Origin: Variovorax paradoxus
GTDB taxonomy: Bacteria > Pseudomonadota > Gammaproteobacteria > Burkholderiales > Burkholderiaceae_C
NCBI RefSeq assembly: GCF_030815855.1
Contig: NZ_JAUSXG010000001.1
Coordinates: 1,054,001-1,118,000, forward strand
Direction: 5' to 3'
DNA: 64,000 bases
In this document: positions 8,545 to 15,953 of the stretch, piece after piece
Layout of the letters: every line of letters begins with the position of its first letter
How positions within the stretch are numbered: position 1 is the first letter of the stretch
Notes under the pieces: model-generated
Told to the model about the DNA's origin: nothing
Seen by the model: the letters and a program-made list of their open reading frames with translations, nothing else
The model's database searches: none
Program-made: the position numbers and the translations under genes

Positions 8545-8792
8545 CAGGCGCCGGTATAAAAACAGCGCAGCGAAGGCACGAAGACGCCCGCGAGAACACT
8601 GACCGCGCACACGATCAGCATCAGCAGCGCGAACATGCGCAGGCCCTCGGCGCTCCAGTGCGGCGCGAAGATGCTGACCAGGAAGCCCGAGGCGAAGGTG
8701 CCTTCGAGCCATGCCGCGCCGTCCCAGCGCAAGACCCACAGCCAGAACACCGCGTCCAGCGCATGCAGGGCGATCCACAGGGGCAATGACAT
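8541..8792 (-). CDS. small integral membrane protein, unknown function
   Basis: This is an 83-residue hydrophobic protein with about two transmembrane helices: one near the N-terminus (LPLWIALHALDAVFWLWVL) and one near residues 50-72 (LRMFALLMLIVCAVSVLAGVF). It ends in a Cys-containing tail (CFYTGAC). It lies 38 nt downstream of the NADH dehydrogenase-like gene in the same direction, so the two may be cotranscribed. I do not recognise a family. Confidence 0.65.
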   Translation of the reverse strand: MSLPLWIALHALDAVFWLWVLRWDGAAWLEGTFASGFLVSIFAPHWSAEGLRMFALLMLIVCAVSVLAGVFVPSLRCFYTGAC

Positions 8793-8830
8793 GTCTGTCC
8801 GGCAGCCGTCCGTCTTCGCAGTTTCTGCGG

Positions 8831-10177
8831 CTACGACTCGCTCTTGCCCCGTACGTCCGCCACCACGCGCGCATTGCGCTGGAAGCTCCAGTACGCGCTG
8901 GCCCAGTCCATCATCACGACGATGCGGTTGCGAAAGCCGATCAAGAAATACGCGTGAGCGAACAGCCAGAAGAGCCATGCGAGCCGGCCGCTGAAGCGCA
9001 GCGGCCCGAAGGGCGTACCCAGGTCCACCACCGCCGAGTTGCGGCCGATGGTCGCCAGGTTGCCGTAATCGCGGTAGCGAAAGGGCACGGTGGGGGCGCC
9101 CGCGATGCGGCGAAGAATGTTCGAAGCGGTGGCGCGGCCCATCTGCTTGGCGCCGGGCGAGACGCCGGGCACCGGCTTCGGCGGCTTGCCGGGCGCGTGG
9201 CTCATGGCCGCCGCAAGATCGCCGACCACGCTGATTTCGGGGTGGCCGGCCAGGCTCAGGTCGGGCTCGACCTTGATGCGGCCCGCGCGGTCGCATTCGG
9301 CGCCGGTCGCTTCGCCCAGCATGCGACCCAGCGGCGAGGCCGCAACGCCCGCCGCCCAAACCACGCAGCTGCTCTCGATGCGGTAGCTGGTGGCCGGCGC
9401 GCCGTCTGCGCCGCCGCCAGCCTGCACTTCGAGCCCGCCGGCGTCGATGGCGGTCACGCGGGCATTCAGCCGCACTTCGACGCCGAGTTTTTCCAGTTGC
9501 TCCAGCGCTTTCTGGCTCAGGCTTTCGGGCATGGCCTGCAGCACGCGCGGCCCGCCTTCGACCAGCAGCACCTGCGCGCTGCCCGGGTCGATGTGGCGGA
9601 ACTCGCCGGAGAGCGTGTGCTTGGCAATTTCGGCCAGGGTGCCGGCCATTTCGACGCCGGTCGGCCCGGCACCGATCACCACGAAGGTCAGCAGGGCGCG
9701 GCGGCGCTGCGGATCGGTCGCGGTTTCGGCCGCCTCGAAAGACATCAGCACGCGGCGGCGGATTTCGAAGGCGTCGGCCAGCGTCTTGAGGCCGGGCGCG
9801 AGGGGTGCCCATTCGTCATGCCCGAAATAGCTGTGCGTGGCGCCGGCCGCCACGATCAGGTGGTCGTAGCTCACGCGGCTGCCGTTGGCCAATTGAACCG
9901 CGCGCGCCGCCGGATCGATGGCACTCACTTCGCCGAGCAGCGTGGTGATGCGCGGCTGCTCGCGGAACAGCGCACGCACCGGCGCCGCAATCGACGGAGC
10001 CGCGAGCCCCGCGGTCGCCACTTGGTAGAGCAGGGGCTGGAACAGGTGGTGATTGGTTTTTTCGATCACCGTCACGTCGACGTCGGCGGTTTCGAGCTTG
10101 CGGGCGGCTTCGAGCCCGCCGAATCCGCAGCCGACGATGACGACATGGGGACGGGCGGAGGCGTTGTTCGTTTGCAT
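8831..10177 (-). CDS. NAD(P)/FAD-dependent oxidoreductase, type II NADH dehydrogenase-like
   Basis: This 448-residue flavoprotein probably passes electrons from NADH to quinone at the inner membrane without pumping protons. The first Rossmann motif GCGFGG (16-21) binds FAD, and the second, VVIGAGPTGVEMAGTLAE, binds NAD(P)H. The C-terminal region contains the LAWLFWLFAHAYFLIGFRNR amphipathic/hydrophobic stretch that anchors NDH-2 enzymes to the membrane. The ATG at 10177 places the dinucleotide fold close to the N-terminus. It is divergent from egtB. Confidence 0.9.
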   Translation of the reverse strand: MQTNNASARPHVVIVGCGFGGLEAARKLETADVDVTVIEKTNHHLFQPLLYQVATAGLAAPSIAAPVRALFREQPRITTLLGEVSAIDPAARAVQLANGSRVSYDHLIVAAGATHSYFGHDEWAPLAPGLKTLADAFEIRRRVLMSFEAAETATDPQRRRALLTFVVIGAGPTGVEMAGTLAEIAKHTLSGEFRHIDPGSAQVLLVEGGPRVLQAMPESLSQKALEQLEKLGVEVRLNARVTAIDAGGLEVQAGGGADGAPATSYRIESSCVVWAAGVAASPLGRMLGEATGAECDRAGRIKVEPDLSLAGHPEISVVGDLAAAMSHAPGKPPKPVPGVSPGAKQMGRATASNILRRIAGAPTVPFRYRDYGNLATIGRNSAVVDLGTPFGPLRFSGRLAWLFWLFAHAYFLIGFRNRIVVMMDWASAYWSFQRNARVVADVRGKSES

Positions 10178-10342
10178 CGAACGGATGATACGCAGCCGCC
10201 CTGCACGCCGCCGCATCTTGTGCCACAGTGGCTCCCCCACCGATTTGGCGCCCCCCGGCAGAGAGCCAGGGCGAGAACTTGTCCTACGCACTGCGGCAAT
10301 ACGAATCGGCTACAACTTGCGGTTGACCCGACTGGAGACACC

Positions 10343-11599
10343 ATGACGCTTTCCCGGCCGATCACCCAGGCGGCGAGCGCATTGCGCGACAAGTTTCGCG
10401 AAGTGCGGGCCGCCAGCCTGGCACTCGCCGCGCCGCTCTCCGCCGAAGACCAGTGCATCCAATCGATGCCTGATGCGAGCCCCACCAAATGGCATCTCGC
10501 GCACACGACGTGGTTCTTCGAGACCGTGCTGCTCCAGCCTCACGCCACGGGCTACCGGCCCTTCGACGTGCGTTTTCATTACCTCTTCAATTCGTACTAC
10601 GAGGCGTTGGGCCCGCGCCATCCGCGGCCGCAGCGCGGGCTGCTCACGCGCCCCTCGGTGGACGAAGTGCAGGCCTACCGCAGCCATGTCGACAAGGCGG
10701 TGCTGGCCTTGCTCGACGGCGAGATCGGCGACCAGGACTGGGCCGCCATCGAGCCCATCGTCACGCTGGGGCTGCATCACGAGCAGCAGCACCAGGAATT
10801 GCTGCTCACCGACATTCTTCATGCGTTGTCATGCAACCCGCTGCTGCCCGCCTACAAGCCGGCCGCTGGACCCGCGCTGCGGCTCGCCGCCGTGCCGCCG
10901 GCCATGCGATGGCTGCCGCAGCCCGGCGGCGTGGTCCAGGTAGGTCATGAAGGACTGCAGCACGGTTTTGCCTTCGACAACGAAACACCGCGCCACGCAG
11001 CGCTGCTGCAACCCTATGCCATTGCCGACAGGCTAGTGAATTGCGGCGACTATGCGCAGTTCATTGCCGATGGCGGCTACCGGCGGCCCGAGCTGTGGCT
11101 GTCCGACGGCTGGGCCGCGGTGCAGGCACAGGGCTGGCGGCATCCGGCCTATTGGCTGGCGGCGGACGATCCGCGACTGGGAGCCCAGCAGCAGCAGGGC
11201 GGCTGGCAGGTGTTCGGCCTGCATGGCGTGCGGCCGATGGAAGCCGATGCACCGGTGTCGCAACTGAGTTTCTACGAAGCCGCGGCGTACGCGGAATGGG
11301 CCGGCGCGCGGCTGCCCACCGAGTTCGAATGGGAGGCCGCGTTCGACGCGCCCGGCATCTCGCAGATGGCCGGCCATGTCTGGCAGTGGACGCGTTCCTC
11401 TTACGACCCGTACCCAGGGTTCAGGCCCATGCCCGGCATCGCGGCCGAATACAACGGCAAGTTCATGGTGGGTCAACTGGTGTTGCGCGGTGGCAGCGTG
11501 GCCACCCCGGCCGGGCATACGCGGCCCAGCTACCGCAACTTCTTTCCGCCGGCCGGGCGCTGGCAGTTCTCGGGGCTGAGGCTCGCGAAAGACGTCTGA
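10343..11599 (+). CDS. egtB: ergothioneine biosynthesis sulfoxide synthase EgtB
   Basis: This 418-residue non-haem iron enzyme forms the C-S bond between hercynine and a thiol (gamma-glutamylcysteine or cysteine). The N-terminal DinB-like domain carries the iron ligands: H51/H54 in TKWHLAHT and the H-x3-H-x-E motif H146-E152. The C-terminal FGE-sulfatase domain has FEWEAAF, GHVWQWTRSSYDPYPGF and the closing LRGGS...RNFFPP...GLRLAKD. The ATG at 10343 follows a GGAGA box. egtD begins 3 nt after the stop. No egtA, egtC or egtE neighbours are present, as is common in proteobacteria. Confidence 0.95.
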   Translation: MTLSRPITQAASALRDKFREVRAASLALAAPLSAEDQCIQSMPDASPTKWHLAHTTWFFETVLLQPHATGYRPFDVRFHYLFNSYYEALGPRHPRPQRGLLTRPSVDEVQAYRSHVDKAVLALLDGEIGDQDWAAIEPIVTLGLHHEQQHQELLLTDILHALSCNPLLPAYKPAAGPALRLAAVPPAMRWLPQPGGVVQVGHEGLQHGFAFDNETPRHAALLQPYAIADRLVNCGDYAQFIADGGYRRPELWLSDGWAAVQAQGWRHPAYWLAADDPRLGAQQQQGGWQVFGLHGVRPMEADAPVSQLSFYEAAAYAEWAGARLPTEFEWEAAFDAPGISQMAGHVWQWTRSSYDPYPGFRPMPGIAAEYNGKFMVGQLVLRGGSVATPAGHTRPSYRNFFPPAGRWQFSGLRLAKDV

Positions 11600-11602
11600 A
11601 TC

Positions 11603-12616
11603 ATGCGCAATCCAACATCGTCGTCCTCCTTCTCGTTCGCCGCCGCACAACCGCAGCGCCAACCCGAGGCGCCCGCTCCGGTCGCCGCCCGGTCGCCGCT
11701 CTCCGAATTCGGCCGTGAAATGCAGGCGGGTCTTGCGCGCAAGCCGCGCAGCATTTCACCCAAATTTTTCTACGACGCGGCAGGTTCGCAGCTGTTCGAC
11801 CGCATCTGCGAATTGCCTGAGTACTACCCCACGCGCACCGAGCTGCGCATCCTCGGCGAATGTGCCGGAGAGATCGCCGAGCAGATCGGTCCCGGCGCCG
11901 AGATCGTGGAGTTCGGTGCCGGCTCCCTGACCAAGGTGCGGCTGCTGCTGGATGCGCTCGAGGCGCCCAAGCGCTACCTGCCGATCGACATCTCGGGCGA
12001 GCATCTGGAGGCCGCCGCCGAGCGGCTGAAAGCCGACTACCCCCAACTCGTGGTGCAGCCGATTGCGGCGGACTACACGATGCCGCTGGTGCTGCCGGCG
12101 CCACTGCCCGGCGCAGGCAAGCGCGTAGGATTTTTCCCCGGCTCGACCATTGGAAATTTCGAGCCCGACGAGGCGCTGGCTTTTCTGCAGCTCGCGGCGC
12201 GGATGCTGCGCGGCGGCGGCTTGCTGATCGGCGTCGATCTGGTGAAGGAGCCAGCTCGCCTGCATTCGGCGTACAACGATGCGCAAGGCGTGACCGCGGC
12301 ATTCAACCTCAATCTTTTGCGGCGCGCAAACGCCGAGCTCGATGCGGATTTCGACCTTGATGGCTTTGCGCATGCGGCGTTCTACAACGCGCCGAAGCAG
12401 CGCATCGAGATGCACCTGGTGAGCCGCCGGGCCCAGACTGTTTCACTGGACGGTGAGCGGTTCGGGTTCGAGGAAGGGGAGACGATTCATACCGAGTACT
12501 CGCACAAGTTCACTGTGGATGGACTGCGGGCGCTGGCTGTGAAGGCGGGGTTTCGGCCTTTGGCGGTTTGGACGGATCCTGAGAGGTTGTTTAGTGTGCA
12601 TTGGTTGGGGGCTTGA
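11603..12616 (+). CDS. egtD: L-histidine N-alpha-methyltransferase EgtD
   Basis: This 337-residue SAM-dependent enzyme trimethylates histidine to hercynine, the substrate for EgtB. Features are SPKFFYDAAGSQLFDRICELPEYYPTR-type N-terminal family signatures, the SAM motif EFGAGSLTK (103-111), FFPGSTIGNF and the histidine-pocket segment around YNDAQGVTAAFNLNLL. About 30 residues at the N-terminus are low-complexity Ser/Pro/Ala and may be disordered. Only 3 nt separate it from egtB, so the two form a two-gene operon. The intergenic repeat that borders the IS110 pair begins just after its stop. Confidence 0.96.
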   Translation: MRNPTSSSSFSFAAAQPQRQPEAPAPVAARSPLSEFGREMQAGLARKPRSISPKFFYDAAGSQLFDRICELPEYYPTRTELRILGECAGEIAEQIGPGAEIVEFGAGSLTKVRLLLDALEAPKRYLPIDISGEHLEAAAERLKADYPQLVVQPIAADYTMPLVLPAPLPGAGKRVGFFPGSTIGNFEPDEALAFLQLAARMLRGGGLLIGVDLVKEPARLHSAYNDAQGVTAAFNLNLLRRANAELDADFDLDGFAHAAFYNAPKQRIEMHLVSRRAQTVSLDGERFGFEEGETIHTEYSHKFTVDGLRALAVKAGFRPLAVWTDPERLFSVHWLGA

Positions 12617-12638
12617 GTTTTGTTGGCTTAGTTTGTTT

Positions 12639-12904
12639 CCCGAGGCCGGGTCTCGCCCCGGCGGGCGACCTACTTTTCTTTGCTTCGCCAAAGAAACGTA
12701 GGCAAAAGAAAGGCGACCCCACTGTCTGCGACCCCTGCGCTTCGCTACGGGGCAACCTGCGGTGCTCGGGTTTCGCGGGGTCTCGCAGAACTCGCTTCGC
12801 TTGTATGGTTGAGGCGCTGGGGTGGAGGGACTCGTTGCGCATTCGGCCGCGGCAGCGGACCGACGGTTTTGAGATTTCTCCCGCCCCACCTTCCAACGTC
12901 GATT
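12639..12904. repeat. intergenic repeat, left arm of the large palindrome
   Basis: This is the gene-free DNA between egtD and the first IS110 copy. It recurs inverted at 15321-15585, identical except for a small cluster of differences at 12670-12674 (two substitutions and one extra T). It contains several stems: GCCGGG/CCCGGC around 12644-12660, and TTTCTTTG/CAAAGAAA (12675-12696) with a CTTCGC loop. The latter could also terminate egtBD transcription. No coding capacity is supported. It resembles intergenic repeats I recall from Comamonadaceae genomes, but I cannot confirm this here. Confidence 0.75.
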
Positions 12905-13018
12905 AGGAACTGAGCGGAGCTCCGTTTTTGGACGGTGCGACCGCCGATCTAGACGCAAGCAAACGTGGTCGGTGGGCTGCACCCCAGCTTGGCAAATTGT
13001 CCAACCGGAGGTGTCGTC
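12905..13018 (+). ncRNA. candidate IS110 bridge-RNA region / non-coding end, copy 1
   Basis: IS110-group elements carry a non-coding end that is transcribed as a bridge RNA pairing donor and target DNA (family knowledge). The only non-coding element DNA of useful length here is the segment upstream of the transposase. It contains the palindrome CGGAGCTCCG (about 12914-12925) followed by T5, and a C-rich segment before the ribosome-binding site. RNA boundaries and loops were not determined. Confidence 0.35.
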
Positions 13019-13984
13019 ATGCAAGAGCCAACCCTGTTTATCGGCGTGGATGTTTCCAAGGCCGAATTGGTCATTTCTCTGGGGTCTGGGCACCGGCCTC
13101 GCAGCGTGGTCAACAATGCCGCGGGCATTGCCGATTGGCTGCGGGAAGTGCCGCCCCATGCCCTGGTCGCCATGGAATCCACCGGGCGGTACCACGGTCT
13201 GTTGGCGCACCTTGCAAGCCAGGCTGGCCTGAAGGTGTTCGTGCTCAATGCACGCGACGTGCACTTCTACGCCCAAGCCTTGGGAATGCGGGCCAAGACA
13301 GATGGCGTTGACGCCCAGCTCATCGCTCGCTATCTGGCGGAACACCACGGTCATCTGCATCCCTGGCAGCCGGCCAGCGCAGTGCAGCAACGACTGCAAG
13401 ATCTGCTCACGCGCCGAGCGCAATTGGCGGCGCAGCGCTCGGCCTTCAAGCAGATCGTGACGGGTGTGGACGCCAGCGATATCGACACCGGCGAGTTGCA
13501 AAGGGCCTTCGATACCCTTCTGAAGGCAATGGATAGCAGGATGCAGGAGTTGGTTACCAGCGATCCGCGGCTGTCCGCTGGCTGCCAGAGATTGCTCACG
13601 ATCACCGGTGTAGGACCGCAGACCTCGGTGTTGCTGGCGACGCTGTTCAGTCGCTTCAACTTCGGCAATACCGATGCCTTGGTGGCCTATTGCGGACTCG
13701 ATCCAAGACCCAACGATTCGGGTGCCCGGCATGGGCGACGTCGCTTGAGCAAAAAGGGGCCGTCGCTGTTGCGCCGACAGATCTATCTGGTGGGCTTTGC
13801 TGCAAGTCGTAGCAAGGCGCTCAGGCCGTTGTATGAGGCCATTCGGGCCAAGGGCTTTGCAACCACTGCGGCCTTCATCATTCTCGGGCGCAAGCTGCTG
13901 CGCGTGGCGTTTGCTGTTTGGAAAGGTACGCAGTCGTTCGATCCGGCCCGGTTGATGCCGAAGAATGACTTGCAAAAAACATAG
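13019..13984 (+). CDS. IS110-family transposase, copy 1
   Basis: This 321-residue DEDD-type recombinase has an N-terminal RuvC-like domain with D11 (GVDVSKAE), E53 (AMESTGRYH) and D95/D98 (TDGVDAQL). A coiled middle region follows, then a C-terminal Tnp domain with the helix-hairpin-helix LLTITGVGPQTSVLLATL (192-209) and the likely catalytic serine S234 in PNDSG. The start is fixed by GGAGGT at 13007-13012, 6 nt upstream of the ATG; the in-frame opening at 12965 adds 18 non-conserved residues. The gene looks intact and therefore potentially active. Confidence 0.95.
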   Translation: MQEPTLFIGVDVSKAELVISLGSGHRPRSVVNNAAGIADWLREVPPHALVAMESTGRYHGLLAHLASQAGLKVFVLNARDVHFYAQALGMRAKTDGVDAQLIARYLAEHHGHLHPWQPASAVQQRLQDLLTRRAQLAAQRSAFKQIVTGVDASDIDTGELQRAFDTLLKAMDSRMQELVTSDPRLSAGCQRLLTITGVGPQTSVLLATLFSRFNFGNTDALVAYCGLDPRPNDSGARHGRRRLSKKGPSLLRRQIYLVGFAASRSKALRPLYEAIRAKGFATTAAFIILGRKLLRVAFAVWKGTQSFDPARLMPKNDLQKT

Positions 13985-14020
13985 AACCTCAGACAGCTGC
14001 GAGCCCTGATCCGCGAAACC

Positions 14021-14204
14021 CTGCGCTCCTCGGCGCATACAGAGGGGCTTGGAAACCGAACGGGCCTTTGCTTCGCTCGGCCACGAAGCCACCGCGGCGC
14101 TGCGCGCCGCGGTGGTTGGTATTGGGGCGGGCTGTTGGGCTTGGGGCCGAGCGAAGCGATGGCCTGCCCGCACCCACCCCTTCTGTATGCGCCGAGGAGC
14201 GCAG
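14021..14204. repeat. 184-bp MITE-like palindromic element between the IS copies
   Basis: Perfect 23-bp terminal inverted repeats lie at 14021-14043 and 14182-14204 (outer bases CTGCGCTCCTCGG). Internal pairs are GCTTCGCTCGGCC (14070-14082) with its complement at 14145-14157, and a 12-bp hairpin CCACCGCGGCGC-TGC-GCGCCGCGGTGG (14089-14115). It has no coding capacity. Its terminal repeats share the exact symmetry centre of the flanking IS pair. It could be a non-autonomous element or the core of a larger intergenic repeat into which the IS copies inserted. Confidence 0.65.
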
Positions 14205-14240
14205 ATGGAGGCGGGATCAGGGCCGCAGCTGTTTGAGGTT

Positions 14241-15206
14241 CTATGTTTTTTGCAAGTCATTCTTCGGCATCAACCGGGCCGGATCGAACGACTGCGTACC
14301 TTTCCAAACAGCAAACGCCACGCGCAGCAGCTTGCGCCCGAGAATGATGAAGGCCGCAGTGGTTGCAAAGCCCTTGGCCCGAATGGCCTCATACAACGGC
14401 CTGAGCGCCTTGCTACGACTTGCAGCAAAGCCCACCAGATAGATCTGTCGGCGCAACAGCGACGGCCCCTTTTTGCTCAAGCGACGTCGCCCATGCCGGG
14501 CACCCGAATCGTTGGGTCTTGGATCGAGTCCGCAATAGGCCACCAAGGCATCGGTATTGCCGAAGTTGAAGCGACTGAACAGCGTCGCCAGCAACACCGA
14601 GGTCTGCGGTCCTACACCGGTGATCGTGAGCAATCTCTGGCAGCCAGCGGACAGCCGCGGATCGCTGGTAACCAACTCCTGCATCCTGCTATCCATTGCC
14701 TTCAGAAGGGTATCGAAGGCCCTTTGCAACTCGCCGGTGTCGATATCGCTGGCGTCCACACCCGTCACGATCTGCTTGAAGGCCGAGCGCTGCGCCGCCA
14801 ATTGCGCTCGGCGCGTGAGCAGATCTTGCAGTCGTTGCTGCACTGCGCTGGCCGGCTGCCAGGGATGCAGATGACCGTGGTGTTCCGCCAGATAGCGAGC
14901 GATGAGCTGGGCGTCAACGCCATCTGTCTTGGCCCGCATTCCCAAGGCTTGGGCGTAGAAGTGCACGTCGCGTGCATTGAGCACGAACACCTTCAGGCCA
15001 GCCTGGCTTGCAAGGTGCGCCAACAGACCGTGGTACCGCCCGGTGGATTCCATGGCGACCAGGGCATGGGGCGGCACTTCCCGCAGCCAATCGGCAATGC
15101 CCGCGGCATTGTTGACCACGCTGCGAGGCCGGTGCCCAGACCCCAGAGAAATGACCAATTCGGCCTTGGAAACATCCACGCCGATAAACAGGGTTGGCTC
15201 TTGCAT
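14241..15206 (-). CDS. IS110-family transposase, copy 2
   Basis: This 321-residue protein is identical to copy 1 in every position, including the DEDD residues and the C-terminal PNDSG serine, and has the same ribosome-binding site. Complete identity suggests either very recent duplication or ongoing gene conversion between the palindrome arms. It is intact. Confidence 0.95.
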   Translation of the reverse strand: MQEPTLFIGVDVSKAELVISLGSGHRPRSVVNNAAGIADWLREVPPHALVAMESTGRYHGLLAHLASQAGLKVFVLNARDVHFYAQALGMRAKTDGVDAQLIARYLAEHHGHLHPWQPASAVQQRLQDLLTRRAQLAAQRSAFKQIVTGVDASDIDTGELQRAFDTLLKAMDSRMQELVTSDPRLSAGCQRLLTITGVGPQTSVLLATLFSRFNFGNTDALVAYCGLDPRPNDSGARHGRRRLSKKGPSLLRRQIYLVGFAASRSKALRPLYEAIRAKGFATTAAFIILGRKLLRVAFAVWKGTQSFDPARLMPKNDLQKT

Positions 15207-15320
15207 GACGACACCTCCGGTTGGACAATTTGCCAAGCTGGGGTGCAGCCCACCGACCACGTTTGCTTGCGTCTAGATCGGCGGTCGCACCGTCCAAAAA
15301 CGGAGCTCCGCTCAGTTCCT
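15207..15320 (-). ncRNA. candidate IS110 bridge-RNA region / non-coding end, copy 2
   Basis: This is the inverted duplicate of 12905-13018, with the same CGGAGCTCCG palindrome and T-tract. As the only substantial non-coding part of the element, it is the best place for a bridge RNA. No RNA structure was computed. Confidence 0.35.
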
Positions 15321-15585
15321 AATCGACGTTGGAAGGTGGGGCGGGAGAAATCTCAAAACCGTCGGTCCGCTGCCGCGGCCGAATGCGCAACGAGTCCCTC
15401 CACCCCAGCGCCTCAACCATACAAGCGAAGCGAGTTCTGCGAGACCCCGCGAAACCCGAGCACCGCAGGTTGCCCCGTAGCGAAGCGCAGGGGTCGCAGA
15501 CAGTGGGGTCGCCTTTCTTTTGCCTACGTTTCTTTGGCGAAGCAAAGAAAGTGAGTCGCCCGCCGGGGCGAGACCCGGCCTCGGG
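15321..15585. repeat. intergenic repeat, right arm of the large palindrome
   Basis: This is the inverted copy of 12639-12904, identical except near 15548-15555 where a small indel and two substitutions occur. It is gene-free; open frames here are shadows of the repeat. A weaker similarity continues outward for about 14 more bases on each side. The DUF427 gene promoter must lie in the last ~80 bp before 15669. Confidence 0.75.
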
Positions 15586-15668
15586 AAAGAAACAAAGCCC
15601 CCATCTCCAGGCAGAAAATCCGGTTCAAAAGCAAAGGGCACAATATCCCTTCCCTTGGAGAGCAAGAC

Positions 15669-15953
15669 ATGAAAGCAACCTGGAACGGCGTCACCATCGC
15701 CGAAAGCGACGACACCGTGCTCGTCGAAGGTAACCACTATTTCCCAGTGAGCGCGCTCAACCGCGACTACGTCACCTTCAGCAACCACAAGACCACCTGT
15801 CCCTGGAAGGGCACCGCCAGCTACTACTCGCTGCTGGTCAACGGCGAGCTCCACGCGGATGCCGCCTGGTACTACGCCGACCCGAAGCCCGAAGCCGAGG
15901 AAATCCGCGATCGCGTGGCGTTCTGGAAGGACGTGAAAGTCACCGCGTCGTGA
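15669..15953 (+). CDS. DUF427 domain protein
   Basis: This 94-residue single-domain protein of the DUF427 family is a small beta-rich cytoplasmic protein of unknown biochemical function. Conserved features are KATWNGVTIAESDDTVLVEGNHYFP near the N-terminus, the STTCPWKG-type motif (here KTTCPWKGTASYYSL), and AAWYYADPKPEAEEIRDRVAFW. GGAGAGCAAG upstream serves as ribosome-binding site. Its stop overlaps the GTG start of the next gene (GTGA, 15950-15953), so the two are probably translationally coupled. Confidence 0.93.
   Translation: MKATWNGVTIAESDDTVLVEGNHYFPVSALNRDYVTFSNHKTTCPWKGTASYYSLLVNGELHADAAWYYADPKPEAEEIRDRVAFWKDVKVTAS

Larger units (their letters stand above)
12905..13992 (+). mobile_element. 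IS110-family insertion sequence, copy 1 (ends approximate)
   Basis: A 966-bp transposase gene sits with about 114 bp of upstream non-coding DNA and only a few bases after the stop before the two copies begin to differ. Every frame translates identically to the inverted copy at 14233-15320, so the copies are the same at nucleotide level over at least this span. IS110 elements lack long terminal inverted repeats, so exact ends cannot be fixed by eye. The similarity continues into flanking repeats on both sides, which hides the junctions. Confidence 0.8.
14233..15320 (-). mobile_element. IS110-family insertion sequence, copy 2 (inverted; ends approximate)
   Basis: This is an inverted, apparently identical copy of the element at 12905-13992. 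The symmetry centre of the pair is constant: paired coordinates sum to 28225 across both transposases and the MITE ends. The two elements are tail to tail, with their transposase stops facing each other across about 256 bp. Its right side borders the inverted copy of the intergenic repeat found after egtD. Confidence 0.8.

Noticed and set aside
8711..10342. N-terminal extension of the egtB frame
   Set aside because: It runs antisense to the NDH-2-like gene; EgtB homology begins at the ATG at 10343 with its own ribosome-binding site.
12914..12929. CGGAGCTCCG followed by T5 as an intrinsic terminator
   Set aside because: The palindrome has no loop, so it cannot form a normal terminator hairpin; it is more likely part of the IS end.
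12443..14260. 605-codon minus-strand frame through the IS110 copy
   Set aside because: Shadow of the transposase and repeat; an inverted counterpart (14049-15554) exists because the DNA itself is duplicated.
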